Source: Selenia dentaria (Eukaryota > Arthropoda > Insecta > Lepidoptera > Geometridae). From it: a DNA stretch of 64,000 bases. How positions within the stretch are numbered: the first letter of the stretch is position 1; each line of letters starts with the position of its first letter. The stretch lies in assembly GCA_917880725.1 (NCBI GenBank), contig OU862886.1:12368501-12432500 (forward strand), given 5' to 3'. The notes under the pieces were generated by a model. It saw only the letters and a list, made by a program, of their open reading frames with translations. It searched no databases and was not told where the DNA came from. The translations under genes and the position numbers were made by a program. This document shows, in pieces, positions 44,927-57,389 of the stretch.

Positions 44927-46575
44927 ATTGTTTTTGGATCTCGTATGCTATCAGAAATAAGGACATGGCATTGAACACCAAACCTTCTTGACTTTTTCAT
45001 AAATTCTTTATATTGGCCACATTCTACAAAAACCTTATTTGTTTTTTTTTTGTATTTAGCATTTATTACAAGGAGCTTTTTCCTTTCTACATCGTATTGT
45101 AACCTAATGAGAATAATACCCATTATAATAACCGTATTTGATATTTTCCTTTGAGGCTTTTAGATCGTTAATTGTGTATACAAAACGAGATGTTGTGGAA
45201 GAGGTAAATATAATAATTAGATACGGTAAAAACCTTTTCATGATAAAAATGATTACATCTTCATACCTACAACATAAATTTTGCTCGTTTTAGTTACAAA
45301 CACGATTAAAAGAAAAGGAAATCCCACAAATTATTAAATATTAAAAATCCGATAGGTGTATTGTTTCATCCGCGTCCGCGTTCCTATTATGGTAATCCAA
45401 TCTGGAGGCACCTGTCGCGCGGCATCGCAACGCTACCTAGTCTGTTTTTAATTAAAACTTCACTGCCTATTGTTCTCCATTAAACGTCCAGAAGTATAAC
45501 GTTGATGGCGGAATAGTTAAGAATTGAAGTAGCGATAAAGATTTCCGATAATAATGTTGTATCATAACAAACTAAATGGAACATAAAAAAACGCAGCTTT
45601 CTTGCTGCATTGTAGATAACTTGTTTTGAAACATAAAAGCTACAGTTTTTTTTGGTTAGTGCATGTTATAGTTTAATAATCGATGTATCAGCCGACTGCT
45701 ATGCAATGGATATGTATATTTTATTTAAGGAGTACCGTAACGATTTATGTTTTTTTTAACATCAATATATTTATCCAGACTGTATATAACACTATTTTGG
45801 TTTATACAAGGTTATACATTTTAGATGTAACAGGTTGTTTTATTACTGTTACAGAATTCGTTGTTCCTTGTTACAGAAAAAAATATTGCTAGGGATATAG
45901 CATAGTTAATGTATCACATGATAATTTCACAGAAATAGTTTGTGAACAAAATACATAGGTGTCAAATGAATATACAATAAAATACACCGCAAGTGTAGTG
46001 TATGTGTCGTGTAGTGTAAGTGTCGTGTTGTGTCTGTTTGTTCTGTAGGAAAATAGTATTTGTTCTGAGTAAAACAACTAATCAGTGCTTAACACAACCT
46101 AACAGTTTATGTTTTACATAATACCGCGGGTAAAACAATCCCGCCATACTATGATATTCATCAAAGGTAGATCAGTAATAATAAGCAGCCTATTGTTAAC
46201 CTCGCATCGGCGAACATCTGTTCCACCACGAGCCCACATACAGAAATAACCACAAAACTAATTTCCACAAGCAAAGGAGAAGTTTTATACAACCTTATTT
46301 GCCAGCGGCAACTATAATATTGAAGCCATTATACTATCTAAACTTTACCTTTGAGAATATAAAGTTGAAAGACTTTCATATATTGTGTTGTATGTTTACA
46401 TACATGATGGTTTAGATATTTGGCTTAACGGTTTCTGCGGTCGAAATTCGGTATCCAGTTATTGTTCGTAAATTTATATTATTTCATGAAAATACTAAAA
46501 ATATTTATGCTTATTTGTCACTATCGGGTCTAAGAGCTAATATTGGAATATCAAAATATAATTATATAATTTTGA
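44927..46575. other. Non-coding, nothing recognised
   Basis: A small GC-richer patch at 45365-45445 has no assignable feature. Confidence 0.5.
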
Positions 46576-46790
46576 ATAATTTTGCTAACTGAGCCGGTGG
46601 TCCTAGGTTCGATCCCTGGAGTACACACATTTGTGTGCATAAACATATGTTTGTCCTATATTTGATAGTGTATATGTATATATAAGTATGTACCTATATC
46701 AGTCATCAGATAGATTACCATAGTCCATGCTCTGCCTAGTATGGGACCTGAATCTTGTGTCGATGTTTTTCCCATATTATATTACTAATT
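46576..46790 (+). mobile_element. tRNA-type SINE family S1, copy 3
   Basis: The head is truncated to 'actgagccggtggtccta' and box-B-like 'ggttcgatccctgg'. Then 'acacatttgtgtgcataaac', 'tatcagtcatcagatagatt', 'catgctctgcctagtatggg' and 'acctgaatcttgtgtcgatg'. The 3' half corresponds to that of the S2 SINE at 47536. Confidence 0.75.
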
Positions 46791-47535
46791 CTTCGAAAAA
46801 AGTTACAGTTAAATTATAACGATAAACACTGCCTATTTTCCTGCTGTTTAAAAGATTAGAGAGTAACTAACGTAATAACAGGCTTTCTTACGTTTGACTA
46901 TTAACTCCAAAATCTAGAAAATGTTAAAAGAAGTTCACACTAGTTAAGTTTTCAGACAAAGTAGTATTATAGAAATACGTACGAACTTTTCAAAGACAAT
47001 TTGTGTCGAGTTATAAGGAACTTTGTATTTGTAAACGGATAAGAAGTTCATTTATAATTATACTGAAAACATGCTTCGTTGAAACTGTAGTTTGTTATGT
47101 ATAAAAATACACCACGTTGCTCCTTATCCGCTTTAAATTAAAAAAAGTTTAATACCAAATTGAAGTAACACACAGTAGATACAATAGCAATTTCATTGTT
47201 ATGCCACGAGTTGACGCATGAGGAGGACATACACGTATCACGTGCGAAAAAAAATATTTCAAGTCGCTATTTAGTAGCGATATCGTCAATGATATCAACG
47301 TGAAGAAATCCTTTATGAATATCACTTATCAATCAATCAATCAAAATTGTTTATTTCGAGTTTATCAATCAAATATAAATATAAACCAAAAATGTCAAAA
47401 ATTATCTTATGTTAGCAAATATCATAGTCAGTATTGTTATTAAATTAATCAAGCCATAATAAGTACATAAAAATAAAATTGAATAATAATAACAATATAA
47501 AACAAACAAATCTTTTTTTAAAACAAACAAATTGA
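46791..47535. other. Non-coding spacer
   Basis: A (CAAT)n-like run lies at about 47327-47345. Nothing else recognised. Confidence 0.5.
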
Positions 47536-47795
47536 CAGGCCTGTTGGTCTAGTGGTTAGTGACCCTGACTGCTATGCCGGAGGTCGTGGGTTCGATTCCC
47601 ACCCAGGACAAATGTTTGTGTAATGAGCACGATCATTTGTTCTGTGTCTGGGTGTAATTTATCTATAATATGTATGTATTTAGAAATATATAAGTATGTT
47701 TATCAGTTGTCTAGTACCCATAACACAAGCTCTGCTTAGCTTGGGACTAGATGGCGTTGTGTGATAGTTGTGGAATATTTATTTATTTATTTAAT
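47536..47795 (+). mobile_element. tRNA-derived SINE family S2, complete copy
   Basis: The head 'ggcctgttggtctagtggtt' with 'agtgaccctgactgctatgc' carries a clear box A (TGGTCTAGTGG) and, at about 47591-47601, box B (GGTTCGATTCC). The body is 'tataagtatgtttatcagtt', 'cataacacaagctctgctta' and 'gcttgggactagatggcgtt'. It ends in (ATTT)n at 47777-47793. Promoter boxes, body and short tandem tail make it a textbook tRNA-derived SINE. Confidence 0.92.
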
Positions 47796-47804
47796 CTCAA
47801 CAAA

Positions 47805-48080
47805 CAAATTATGATTTTCTAATCGGCATTGGAAGTGCGACATGCCTACCGCAGCCATACCGGATATACGGGCAGTCCAATCTTCTGGCAATCATGGCCA
47901 ATACGGCATTGGGGTCGCACCCTGCGCACCAGAGACGCACCACGCTTACGCATAGTAGCGTGAAAGCAGTCAGTTCGCGCCTCCGCTAGCATTCCTGATG
48001 CGCTACAGAAACGAGGCAGCCCCAATACAGCCCGGAACGCGTTGTTGTACTGGACGCGGAGGGCACTGTAGGCCTTATAT
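47805..48080 (-). pseudogene. LINE polyprotein C-terminus (CSASGMLAEAR type)
   Basis: Minus-strand reading: LRVQYNNAFRAVLGLPRFCS, ASGMLAEARTDCFHATMRKR, GASLVRRVR, then a frameshift into NAVLAMIARRLDCPYIRYG. The R-QYN-AFR-L-GLPR-CS and FHA-MRKR-AS patterns are usual in the end of a widespread lepidopteran LINE group. Fragmentary, frameshifted, and wedged between an S2 SINE and an RTE tail. Confidence 0.85.
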
Positions 48081-48115
48081 GCAGCAAATACAATAAGCAT
48101 TTCAAATTTCTTCAT

Positions 48116-48480
48116 TATCATCATCATTTCAGCCGTAGGACGTTCAATGCTGAAGACACGCCTCCCCTTATGTTTCCAAAAGGATTGATTGGTAGTGGTC
48201 TGCATATAACGTCATCCTGCGATCTTTATCAAGTCGTCTGTCCATCGTCTCGGTGGACGAATTACGCTACGGTTACTGGTCCATGATCTCCACTCTAGAA
48301 CCTTTTTGCCCCATCGACCATCCGTTCGACGTGATGCATGTTCTGCCTACTGCCACTTTAACTGGCTTATCTTCTGGGCTATGTCGGTAACTTTCTTTCT
48401 TCTACGGATCTCCTAATCTCTGATTCGATCATGAAGAGAAACCCCAAGCCATAGCCCTATCCATAGCACGTTGTAATCTA
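48116..48480 (-). mobile_element. 5'-truncated RTE copy (C-terminus and tail)
   Basis: On minus it ends in the RTE tail 'cggctgaaatgatgatgata' and upstream follows 4135-4480 of the large element block by block ('ttttggaaacataaggggag', 'gacgacttgataaagatcgc', 'aagataagccagttaaagtg'). It is cut at about 48480 (5' truncation). Confidence 0.88.
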
Positions 48481-48997
48481 TACAAACTACTTATTTGGCA
48501 CCTTTTTATTGCCAAAACTCTAAAAAATAACTGGAACGAATCGTGAAACATTTTTCGATCAAGTCTTTATTGAAGTTGAAATTGGACTTCGGTTACAGCA
48601 ACACTTTTACAGGCTTCAAAAAAAGTCAGATAAAAGCAAAATTCTATTGTAGTGTGCTCGTATATCATGCCATGTCGTTTTGGTCCATCCTGCTATGCAA
48701 CGAGCAAACGAGAAATGAAATAAAAAAAAATAATCTTTTATTAATTGATGACTAGACACACCTTAAATAACTTTATACTATTTAATAAAGCTGTATTTGA
48801 TTCGTATGTATCTACATGTTGTTACTGAAAGGAATTATTATGTAATCATCTTTGACAAAAGCTTGATAGTTAGCAAGAATCAATTTTCACTATAACATTT
48901 TTTTTTGTGTAGAATAGTTTAATTAAACTGTGTACTCTGCTCACTCGGCTCTGTGTTGGAAAATGAATTCTGACTAGCTAACATTCTAACATTATCT
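48481..48997. other. AT-rich spacer
   Basis: Nothing recognised. Confidence 0.5.
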
Positions 48998-49780
48998 TAT
49001 ACATGGGGCACACTAAAAGTTTTGCACTTCTAGCTAATCGGAACTATTTGAATTTCGAATGTAATATTTTTTGAAACGTTGCAACCTTCTTAGTAATTAA
49101 AAAAACAATTGGCGGGAAATCATTTGTCAATTGTTTTTATCACACATCAAAGTTCTACGTTCGCAACGAAAATAGAATTCATTCGAAAAGATTTTAGAGC
49201 GATGTTTTTTTATGATTTTAAAAGTTCTCTCTCTCCGCAAGATTGTGCCGCTCGTCTTCAAAATGCTTTTGGGAGAGAAGCACCTTGTTTGAGCACCGTG
49301 AGACGATGGTTTGCTGAATTTGAGAGAGGTCGAATTTCTTTACATGACGAATTTCGTCAAGGGCGGCCTTCAACTACCGTCAACGAAAATAATGTGGCTA
49401 CTGTTAAACAGCTAATTGAAGTAAACCCGCGGATTACCTATGAGACAATTCGAGGACTATTGGGGATTGGTGTGAGCCAAATTCAGAAAATTTTACACGA
49501 ATTGAAAGTTCGGAAACTTTGTTTTCGTTGAATCCCTCATCAACTGACAGCGGAGCAGAAGCAGGGTCGCGTGGAATGGTGCTCACAGATGCTACTGAAG
49601 TACGACCACGGACATTCTAATGCTGCTTATGACATTGTCACAGGAGACGTGGAACGTAGATTTATTGTTTTGAACCCGAAAAAAAAACAGCAATCTTGTG
49701 AATGGGTGTTTGAAAATGAGAACAGGGCAACAAAAGTGAAAAGCAGCAAGGTGAAAATTAGCATTTGGACAGTTTAAAGT
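48998..49780 (+). mobile_element. mariner transposon, 3'-truncated
   Basis: The left end 'tacatggggcacactaaaag' with 'ttttgcacttct' fits a mariner terminal repeat next to a TA. The transposase N-terminal half follows. Similarity ends at about 49745, with no second half and no right inverted repeat, so the element is immobile. Confidence 0.82.
49109..49777 (+). pseudogene. mariner transposase, N-terminal half
   Basis: The paired helix-turn-helix DNA-binding region reads FRAMFFYDFKSSLSPQDCAA, CLSTVRRWFAEFERGR, then FRQGRPSTTV, ITYETIRGLLGIGVSQIQKI and LHELKVRKLC. A TGA at 49529-49531 sits exactly where a Trp is usual (before IPHQLT) and the frame simply continues, so it is one nonsense change. 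Next are RVEWCSQMLLKYD and YDIVTGD, which holds the first catalytic Asp; the following ETW of mariners is changed to VER. After ENENRATKVKSSK the sequence is unrelated, so the second and third catalytic Asp and the D,D34D spacing are absent. Normal length is about 345 codons; about 210 remain. The true start is probably downstream of 49109, close to FRAMFF. Confidence 0.9.
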
Positions 49781-49785
49781 GATGA

Positions 49786-50190
49786 TTTCAATATTTATTG
49801 ACAGAGATGACTTAAGGGGGTGAAACGGTGGAAATTTCTTTTTTTAAGTTCTTTGTTTTTGGAGCTACAGTGATGAACTGGATAGATAATCTAGAATAAA
49901 TAGTGATGTTTTCAATATTTTTGTCAGGGATGATTTACGGGGGTAAAACGAGGGATGTAAAAACTACTACATATTATAAACTGTAGAGGTCAAACTGTAC
50001 AATGAAAAATATTCTAAAAACCGAGTCAGGGGATGTAATGAGTGAAAAATAGGTTAAATTGTTTGTCTGTCTGTTTGTACGGGCTAATCTCCGAAACGAC
50101 TGGACCGATTTAAATGAAATTTCGTATGGTGGTAGCTTATATCCCAGATCAACATATAGGATACTTTTGATCTAAATCTGTGTATACAGT
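49786..50190 (+). repeat. Dispersed repeat family K, copy 2, with two preceding repeat blocks
   Basis: Two similar blocks, 'gatgatttcaatatttattg...aagggggtgaaacgg' (49786 on) and 'gatgttttcaatatttttgt...cgggggtaaaacga' (49905 on). Then 'gggatgtaatgagtgaaaaa', 'tgtctgtctgtttgtacggg', 'aatctccgaaacgactggac' and 'cgatttaaatgaaatttcgt'. Confidence 0.65.
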
Positions 50191-50929
50191 CTACAAGTAT
50201 CTATTTATCAAAATGATTTTGTAAATATACCAGGGAAATAATAAAAAGCAATAAAAATACAAAGGAAAACAAACACCAGTTCACTTTCATGCTAGAAAGG
50301 CCCTTTCATTACTACTTGGTATTATTTGAGAAGACAGGCAATTACAAAATCAATTACACACCACCTAAACAAATAGACAAGGGACTCATAATTATCCCCA
50401 AAATAAACCCCCAAATTAATTTGATCGACTAATAACATGATCTTCATCACTTCACACAATAACACAAATATGAAGTGACAGCTAATAAAACTCGCAATGT
50501 GAGTGACTCGACTCACACTCTGACATGACCCCACTCAACGTGAGTAGGCAAGATCGTCTGATTTTGACGTATCGACACAATAATACAGAAATCGTAGAGA
50601 TTATGTTCGGTGATACTGTGAGGAACGTGTTAATTTGTAATTGAATGGTTTTTATCTATATTTGACTATTTTCTTGATCTAGTTGTGACTAACGTTATCT
50701 AAATCTACTTAGGGTACTGAGTGGGGAGAATATTTTTTTGTATGTTTTGAAGATTTTATCATAAGCTAACATACCACTTTCATAGAGGAATTATTTTGTT
50801 GTCTCTATATTATTTTCTATACATATAAATATCATTGAAGTGTATAAACACTGTAATTTCAAATGAACTGCATTTCCGGAAAATGGATATGAAAGTATAT
50901 ACGGTACTTAGGTACATAAAAAATCAATT
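50191..50929. other. Non-coding spacer
   Basis: Nothing recognised. Confidence 0.5.
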
Positions 50930-51115
50930 ATTAATTTTTCGTCGGTCTGTCTGCTCTGCCTGTTCCGGCTAATCTCTGAAACGGCTGGACCGATTTTAAC
51001 GGGACTGACAGATAGCTGATGTTATAAGGAGTAACTAAGGCTACTTTTATTTCATCGTCATCATTGCCATCATCATCTTCATCCATCACCATGTGTGTGA
51101 AACCGCGGGTGTAGC
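50930..51115 (+). repeat. Dispersed repeat family K, copy 3
   Basis: 'cggtctgtctgctctgcctg', 'aatctctgaaacggctggac', 'gatagctgatgttataagga', a CATCAT-rich patch, then 'tgaaaccgcgggtgtagcta'. Confidence 0.65.
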
Positions 51116-54100
51116 TAGGTTTTTATGCATTTAAAACTATTATGGTACTAACTTTTAACTTCAAAGTAACTAAGAAATTAAGGCAAACATTGTGGTCTCA
51201 AAAGAACTTTGCACCTCTCAAAGTAGATTTTGATTCTGATCGAGACAGATGAAGCCTGTTCACGGGTCCATGAACTTGTATGGACATGGACGACTGCAGT
51301 CTTGTATTGCAGTGAGATGATGCTCAGCTATGATGGCATCTTCCATCTCGCGCCATTCAGTAAATAATAAAAACGCTATACTCGCAACATAGGAAATATT
51401 ACGTTTACTATATATGGTTTTAGATAAAATTGTATCGTGTTAATTTAAACCTTAATGCCTGCGAAGATCTGCAATATCCTTCCAAGATTAAGACATGCAA
51501 TTATAGGAGCATTTTAAAACGTATGTCAAAAAATAACACATAATTATTACTATCAGTGGTACCAATGGTAGCAATTCGCTTGTTCAGAACACAAAACTAA
51601 ACTAGTGAACTAATATCTATGTTTAGTAAACTATGGTAGTTCTTATTCTGTTCACACTTAAGTCTGAATTCGTATAACGCTTACAAAAGAAATGTCTTAA
51701 AATTGCCCTTTCTGTTCAATTGCTGGTACTCGTATGTTTAGTGAAAATTTAAAATTAGTAATTTAAAGTTAATTTAAAAATTAGCACAAATTGAAAAGAT
51801 TATTTTTAGAATCGTCATTCTAAATGTTATATGAATGTAGAGTACCATAGTTTTACTACCACAGCTTAGATAATTTTGGTACGCACAAGCGAATCATTAC
51901 CAATAAACCTAGTAGACCTTTTCTCGGTGAAAGCATTTTTTACATGGGACCTACATACTACAATTGAAAATAGTATAAAGAGAATTATTGAAAATCTCAA
52001 TCATCATTATTTCTTTTCCATGATCTTGACGTGGTGGGCACGAAAGCTGGATGCATAAGTATATTATTATTAGCGTACCCAAAGACGCATCCATCACCAG
52101 TATGCAATATATAATGTTGCCGAGAGTGTGGACTGTTGAGGTACTCTATGGTTGATTTTCATTTCATCAAACGAATACCACAACACGAACCACACGCATC
52201 AATCTTTTCCTCAAAATGTTTGCAATCAAGGAGCACAGGTTAGCAAGTAATCCGTAAGATGAAACGGACCATATTGTACATAGTACAAATAACTTGGAGA
52301 CGTCCTGAAAATCAATTCTTGATAGAAATCTAGAGTATGGACTTCTGACACGTAGATTAAAATAGAATCGCTAGATCGTGGACTAGAGACATAGACGTGG
52401 CAAAGTAAGCAAATATCCAGAAGTAGATCGTTTTCCTACTAGCGTTGATTCACGCAGGTTTGGCGTAAGATGCGTGTAGAGATGTCAACATCGCCACAAA
52501 ACAAGTACACATCGCATCTACGTTTTCTCGGTAGCATACCTACGCAACAAAAAACAATGTCATTTAAAAACTGCCAACCCTGACCGCTCTGCCGGCACTC
52601 ACGTAATAATTGTCGGCAAGCGTCTTCGGCCGCCACCCACCGCCTCTTCCTACTTTTATCGACTATTTATAGCGATGACGTTCTACTCAGGGCCGCGCGG
52701 TCTAAGTACTTTGGACGTGGTGTAATATTATACAATGCATATAACATTTGATATGTCAGAATAGCTGCATATAACTATAATTTAATATGCCATATAACCT
52801 AATTCAAATTCGCTTTCCCAAAACTTTATTCATCTGATCACAGTTCAATTGTATTTAACAAAATTGCAAACGCTCCTACTGTATTCTTTAACGTCGGATG
52901 TCTATGTTGGTTGGATGGTCGGACTAGAAAAACCAATTCCGTTTTACAAAGGACGCCAATTTATGAGCAAATGCAGGAGACTCCGCTGGGAACAAACTGA
53001 CCACCGCTGTTTTCGTTCTGATTTCGGAATGATTATGACTTTTTTAGGTAAGTATTGTAGGTAATATGTTGCGACCATGGAGGTTGGAATTGGGGTATGG
53101 TTGGACGTTTTACACAAGAATTACCCTAGCCATCACTTGTTAAGTAGAATGCGGAAATCACGAATAGCCAATGTCTGTAGACGACACTAGACGTGCGTAT
53201 TTCTGAGGAATCGGTCATCTGACATACTTTGTAGGTAGCTGAATTCAGCTACAACCTTGGCAATCACCGAAAGGTATTAACAAAGTGAGATTTTACTGAG
53301 TTATTCTGTGGTGAGACATTGTAAATATCTTTTGGCGATTGCCAGGAACTGCAGAATAAATAACTATTCGTGTTAGCTTACTTTTTGTAAATTTTGGCAA
53401 TACCAAAATCGGAATTGCAAAATTTGATCAATCAAAATATTTTGCACTGCGTTACAATTATATTGATATACGAGTATTCGTGCTATTTCAAGAGTGTCAA
53501 CTGGTGCTATTTTTTATCCGTGAATTGCAAAATTGACTTTAGATAAAATTGGATGTACTATCGAACTATCTAACCCGTGTGCAGTTGAGCTGTCATGACC
53601 ACCTACAGTAAAATTATGTAACGATTTATTTCATTAAGATACCAGCAAAAGATATTTGCTTATATATAAAAATGCCTTTCGAACGAAATATTGATATGAG
53701 AAACACGGAAATATAATTTTTCATGAAGTCTATAATTATACCAAAATCTGCAGTAGGTACTATTTAAGCTTTAAGTTGAATGCTCGGGCGTTTAGTGTTA
53801 AATTTTAATATTTTGTTACGTGGTTAAGCATTTCACTTAATCGTTTGATTTGAGAACACATTTCAAATCATTTTATAATTGTGTTGAAGTGTATGTATAC
53901 CTGTTGCATATATCCATATGAGGAAGCACATTGTACTATACTTTACTGAAAAGAGTGTGGGGCAAACCGATGATGATGAAATGAACAGACTTATTTCCAA
54001 ATATGAGAATGTACAAATAAATATCCCCTTTTGTCACGTTACAACTACAAATCAAATGGTTTGAATTTGCCAGGCGTCGGATTAAACCCGGCGGTGCATG

Positions 54101-54614
54101 CATCAGCACGTTCCGATGTCGAATCATTCTGAAACATAACGTTCTTGGTGGCGCGCGGCGCATAGCCAAATGTCTATGCAGATATGGACCGCAAGCTATT
54201 TACACTCAGAGAGAGAAATAGAGAGAGTATTTGCATTATATTGATAACAAACTCACTGATTCTTTAGTTATAACAATTATTACGAATCATAACATAATTT
54301 CAAACAGACTTCATAACACGTATCCAGGTAATAAATGTGCAATGCATATAATATTATAAATTAAGTGGTAGGTACTATTGTATCACCAATATTAGCATGC
54401 AAAAAAAAGCTGTTTACCTTTTTGTGTTTGTTTTGATATACAGAACGTAACATAACTGTTTGTATGATTTTTATTATATTTTTATTCCAATCGATAGATT
54501 TATCACCAGATTGAAATCACCAAACAATACAACAACGATGACAAAAGTAATCAAAAGTTCTTGAATTTATTTACATATCAACTGACAGTTAAATCAACTA
54601 CTAATGAGATCTAT
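51116..54614. other. Non-coding, nothing firmly recognised
   Basis: About 3.5 kb of AT-rich DNA without known repeats apart from the weak promoter-like patch at 52435-52672. Short frames on either strand lack any family signature. Confidence 0.45.
52435..52672 (-). promoter_or_regulatory. Speculative minus-strand promoter and short two-exon transcript
   Basis: On minus a TATA-like 'ctataaatag' (52672-52663) precedes a GC-rich patch, then a donor 'gtgagt' at 52602, an acceptor '...ttgttgcgtag' ending at 52540 (63-nt candidate intron) and a 33-codon ATG frame to a stop at 52439. An alternative unspliced frame (52636-52439) begins with GTG. No homology is recognised, so this is only a positional curiosity. 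Confidence 0.15.
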
Positions 54615-54770
54615 GTTAAGGTGCTGTCAATTCATGATGTCGATAAAGAAGAGGGTTTTTTAAAACAGTTTACCTCATACGCTCGGATTTAATTAAAAAT
54701 GCTAAAAATAATATTACATTTCTAAGACTTCTAAGTACACATTGACGGAATTAAAAACTTTCATAATATA
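54615..54770 (+). repeat. Dispersed repeat family J, copy 1
   Basis: 'ttaaggtgctgtcaattcat', 'gatgtcgataaagaa', 'agtttacctcatac', 'tctaagacttctaagtacac', 'attgacggaattaaaaac'. The same order recurs at 63476-63620. Confidence 0.75.
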
Positions 54771-55019
54771 TATTGTAATAAAATATTAAATGTATAATAT
54801 GACATATTTCTCTTTGTTCACTATTGTATTATACTCCCATACAATCGATTCGTAATAATACTTAAAGGTCAATTTGAACTTTAATACCATTCCATAAAGT
54901 TTAGGTAAGGTTAGGTTCCGGGAAGGCAAAACAATTGAGTGACGTTAGTATCGTATAAATTATCTTTTGAAATAATATAATTGTTGACTTATTAACTTTC
55001 TTTTTTCTTTTTTTATCTT
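54771..55019. other. AT-rich spacer
   Basis: Nothing recognised. Confidence 0.5.
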
Positions 55020-55125
55020 ACTAGCTGACCCGGCGTCCCGAATAACAGAATAAATATTAAAGAAAAATATTTTTTTTTTAAAGAATATACTGTTAGGCAG
55101 TACGAAGTTCGCCGGGTCAGCTAGT
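55020..55125. mobile_element. 106-bp MITE-like element with 16-bp inverted ends
   Basis: 'actagctgacccggcg' (55020-55035) and 'cgccgggtcagctagt' (55110-55125) are exact complements. The end sequence is the same kind as the start of the repeat at 19568, so this may be a solo pair of ends of that family. Confidence 0.8.
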
Positions 55126-55625
55126 TAATAATAATATTGAAACATACAATCTACATAAATATATAGCACAAAATATACAAATCGTAAACGATAAGTTTTA
55201 CAAAAAAGTTAAAGGCAATATAATATGCGAAATTTTATTCTTTACAATAATGGCCTCAATAACTTTGCCCTAAAGTGGGCAAAGATTCCGAGATTTGGGC
55301 CAAACACTTTTATTCAAGATGGCGCTTAAAGCTCCAACTGGATCTGTCAGCATTTTATGATTTTATGCTCTGTAAGTGACTCTAAACCTTATAAACAACA
55401 TTGGATCGGAAATTTAGTACGGGGTTGACCAAAAAACAGCTATTTATACTGGCCTATATTGGCTTAATAATATTAGAAAAAAAACTATGCGAAATGAATA
55501 GTATTACAAAAGTATATATATGTTATGTTCCCATGACAAACTGAATTCGGAAAAGTTCAATGAGTTTCGCAAAACCGCCCATCGTGGTATTACGTGCATC
55601 TACTTTCATTTGTAATTAAAGCCTA
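55126..55625. other. Non-coding spacer
   Basis: Nothing recognised. Confidence 0.5.
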
Positions 55626-55695
55626 CACAACCTTATTTAAGCATTGCCTGATATACTATTCACAACCTTATTTACGCATTGCCTGATATACTATT
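55626..55695. repeat. Direct tandem duplication, 2 x 35 bp
   Basis: Units 55626-55660 and 55661-55695 ('cacaaccttatttamgcatt', 'gcctgatatactatt') differ at one base, a recent local duplication. Confidence 0.95.
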
Positions 55696-56344
55696 CGGAA
55701 GATTAGTATTTACTCATACTTTCCTGCTGACGTGAAGACTATATTCGCTGTCATCCCACGAAAACACGAAGCAACATTACCTGAAACAGAAAACAAAAGA
55801 ATGTTACTTTGTATATTATCTGCCTGTTAGAATTCAAAATGTGCATCAAAGAGCAAAATGTTATTCATAGATCCATAACTTCGACCGATGTGGATGCGGT
55901 TTATCGTAGCCTTCATAGCGTTTGGTATGCATTTCAACTGGCTAGGCACATTTGCAACCCCAACCCGTCTGTTACGCTTTGACGTGCCCATGATGCCTAC
56001 TATTTGTCGAATGCTGCAATCGATACAATAGCCGGAATAGCTTTTGATCAAAAAAGGATTACTATTCACAACCTCCTTCAGCTCGGTTCATATGTAACTA
56101 CTAATATTTAAAGTTATGTTAATTGGATTGCTTATTTAATAAATAAATAGGTAAATACAAAAAGATTACACATTAAATTAATAATATTATCCTCCGGCCC
56201 TAAGACTATGAACTGACAAAACAGAGCCCTCAAATAATGTACTGATTATACTTAAATTAGGTACGTCAATGTAATTATTATGCTTAGCTAAAAAATCTGC
56301 TAAGTTTTCGCTAATTAAAATGGATAATGTAATTTAAAATTGTA
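55696..56344. other. Non-coding spacer
   Basis: Nothing recognised. Confidence 0.5.
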
Positions 56345-56508
56345 CATCGCAAATACTTTTTTTGTTGTGTTAGTTATTGTCAGGGAAAGGTACTTATAAA
56401 ATAAAACCCAAGAAAAGATGGGAGGTTACGGCGAGACCGAAGGCAGAGCCTACTACGCCAATGGAGTCGCGGGCTGACTGCTTGCGACTCCATTCGCGTC
56501 CCGCTAGC
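56345..56508 (-). repeat. Dispersed repeat family A, copy 4
   Basis: On minus: 'gggacgcgaatggagtcgca', a small local duplication of that piece, 'cgtagtaggctctgccttcg', 'gtctcgccgtaacctcccat' and 'cctgacaataactaacacaa'. The overlapping plus frame (56377-56637) is incidental. Confidence 0.7.
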
Positions 56509-57389
56509 AATAATTATATTCCTCTAAGAATGAATGGCATATTGTTTACTATTAGTTTACAAAAACTTTTAAATGATTTACTCATATTAAATCTCATCTT
56601 TGAAATTGTATCTCTGTTAATTAGGGAAACTAAATAGTTTAAACAATAAAATAACTCTTTATTGCATATCTAAACCTTGTAAGAAATCCAAACATTTAAA
56701 TATATACATAACATACAATAATGTTTGATAACAGTAAAATTTTAGCAGTATTAGCGGACGGTTATATTAGCTGGTCATGTAGCCCTAGTGTTAATGGACG
56801 TGAAAAACTCACACTTATTCATCATTATAGTATAAGAATAGATATTGGTTTATATAGTTTTGTCGAAACCAGTTTAAAATTATTGTCAACAAACTGTTGT
56901 GTGTTCTGTGTAAAATTCTTACGCACTTTTATCCGGTCGTTTAAAATAAGGCTTCTTTGCTTCAGGTACAAACACCCTTCAAATCTAATATTCAAAACCT
57001 ACTACATCTAAAATAAAAATAAAAATACTTTCTGCATAGTAGACAAAGTTAAACGATCGACCGAACGAAAAGCGACCATTTCTAACACATAGAGTAGTTG
57101 TATAATTATGTATGCAAATAAAGGATGACTTGGAAGAATAACAAAACTATGGAAAATAGGTAAGTAATTGTTGGAAGAGCAAAGTTCACAGTCCCTTTTC
57201 CTTTTACTAAACTATTGTGTTCAATTTTGGAACGCCAAAAGCTTCGTATCCAACAATAAAAAAAACTTTAGCAATTCACTACAATTCGAATTGAGATTTT
57301 TGGTAGATGGGTATAATGTGTCGTGTCGAATCGGAAACAATTATATTTTTACACATTTTGTTCTAAATCTCATTCGCAATAGAAGAAGT
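56509..57389. other. AT-rich non-coding sequence
   Basis: Plus frames at 56721-57011 and 57168-57416 show no recognisable family and are not called. Confidence 0.45.

Noticed and set aside
53936..54169. 77-codon minus frame with Arg/Pro-rich start
   Set aside because: No recognised motif, no splice or promoter context, and AT-driven second half.
54902..54918. 'ttaggtaaggttaggtt', similar to the insect telomere repeat TTAGG
   Set aside because: Only two to three imperfect units; too short for telomeric origin.
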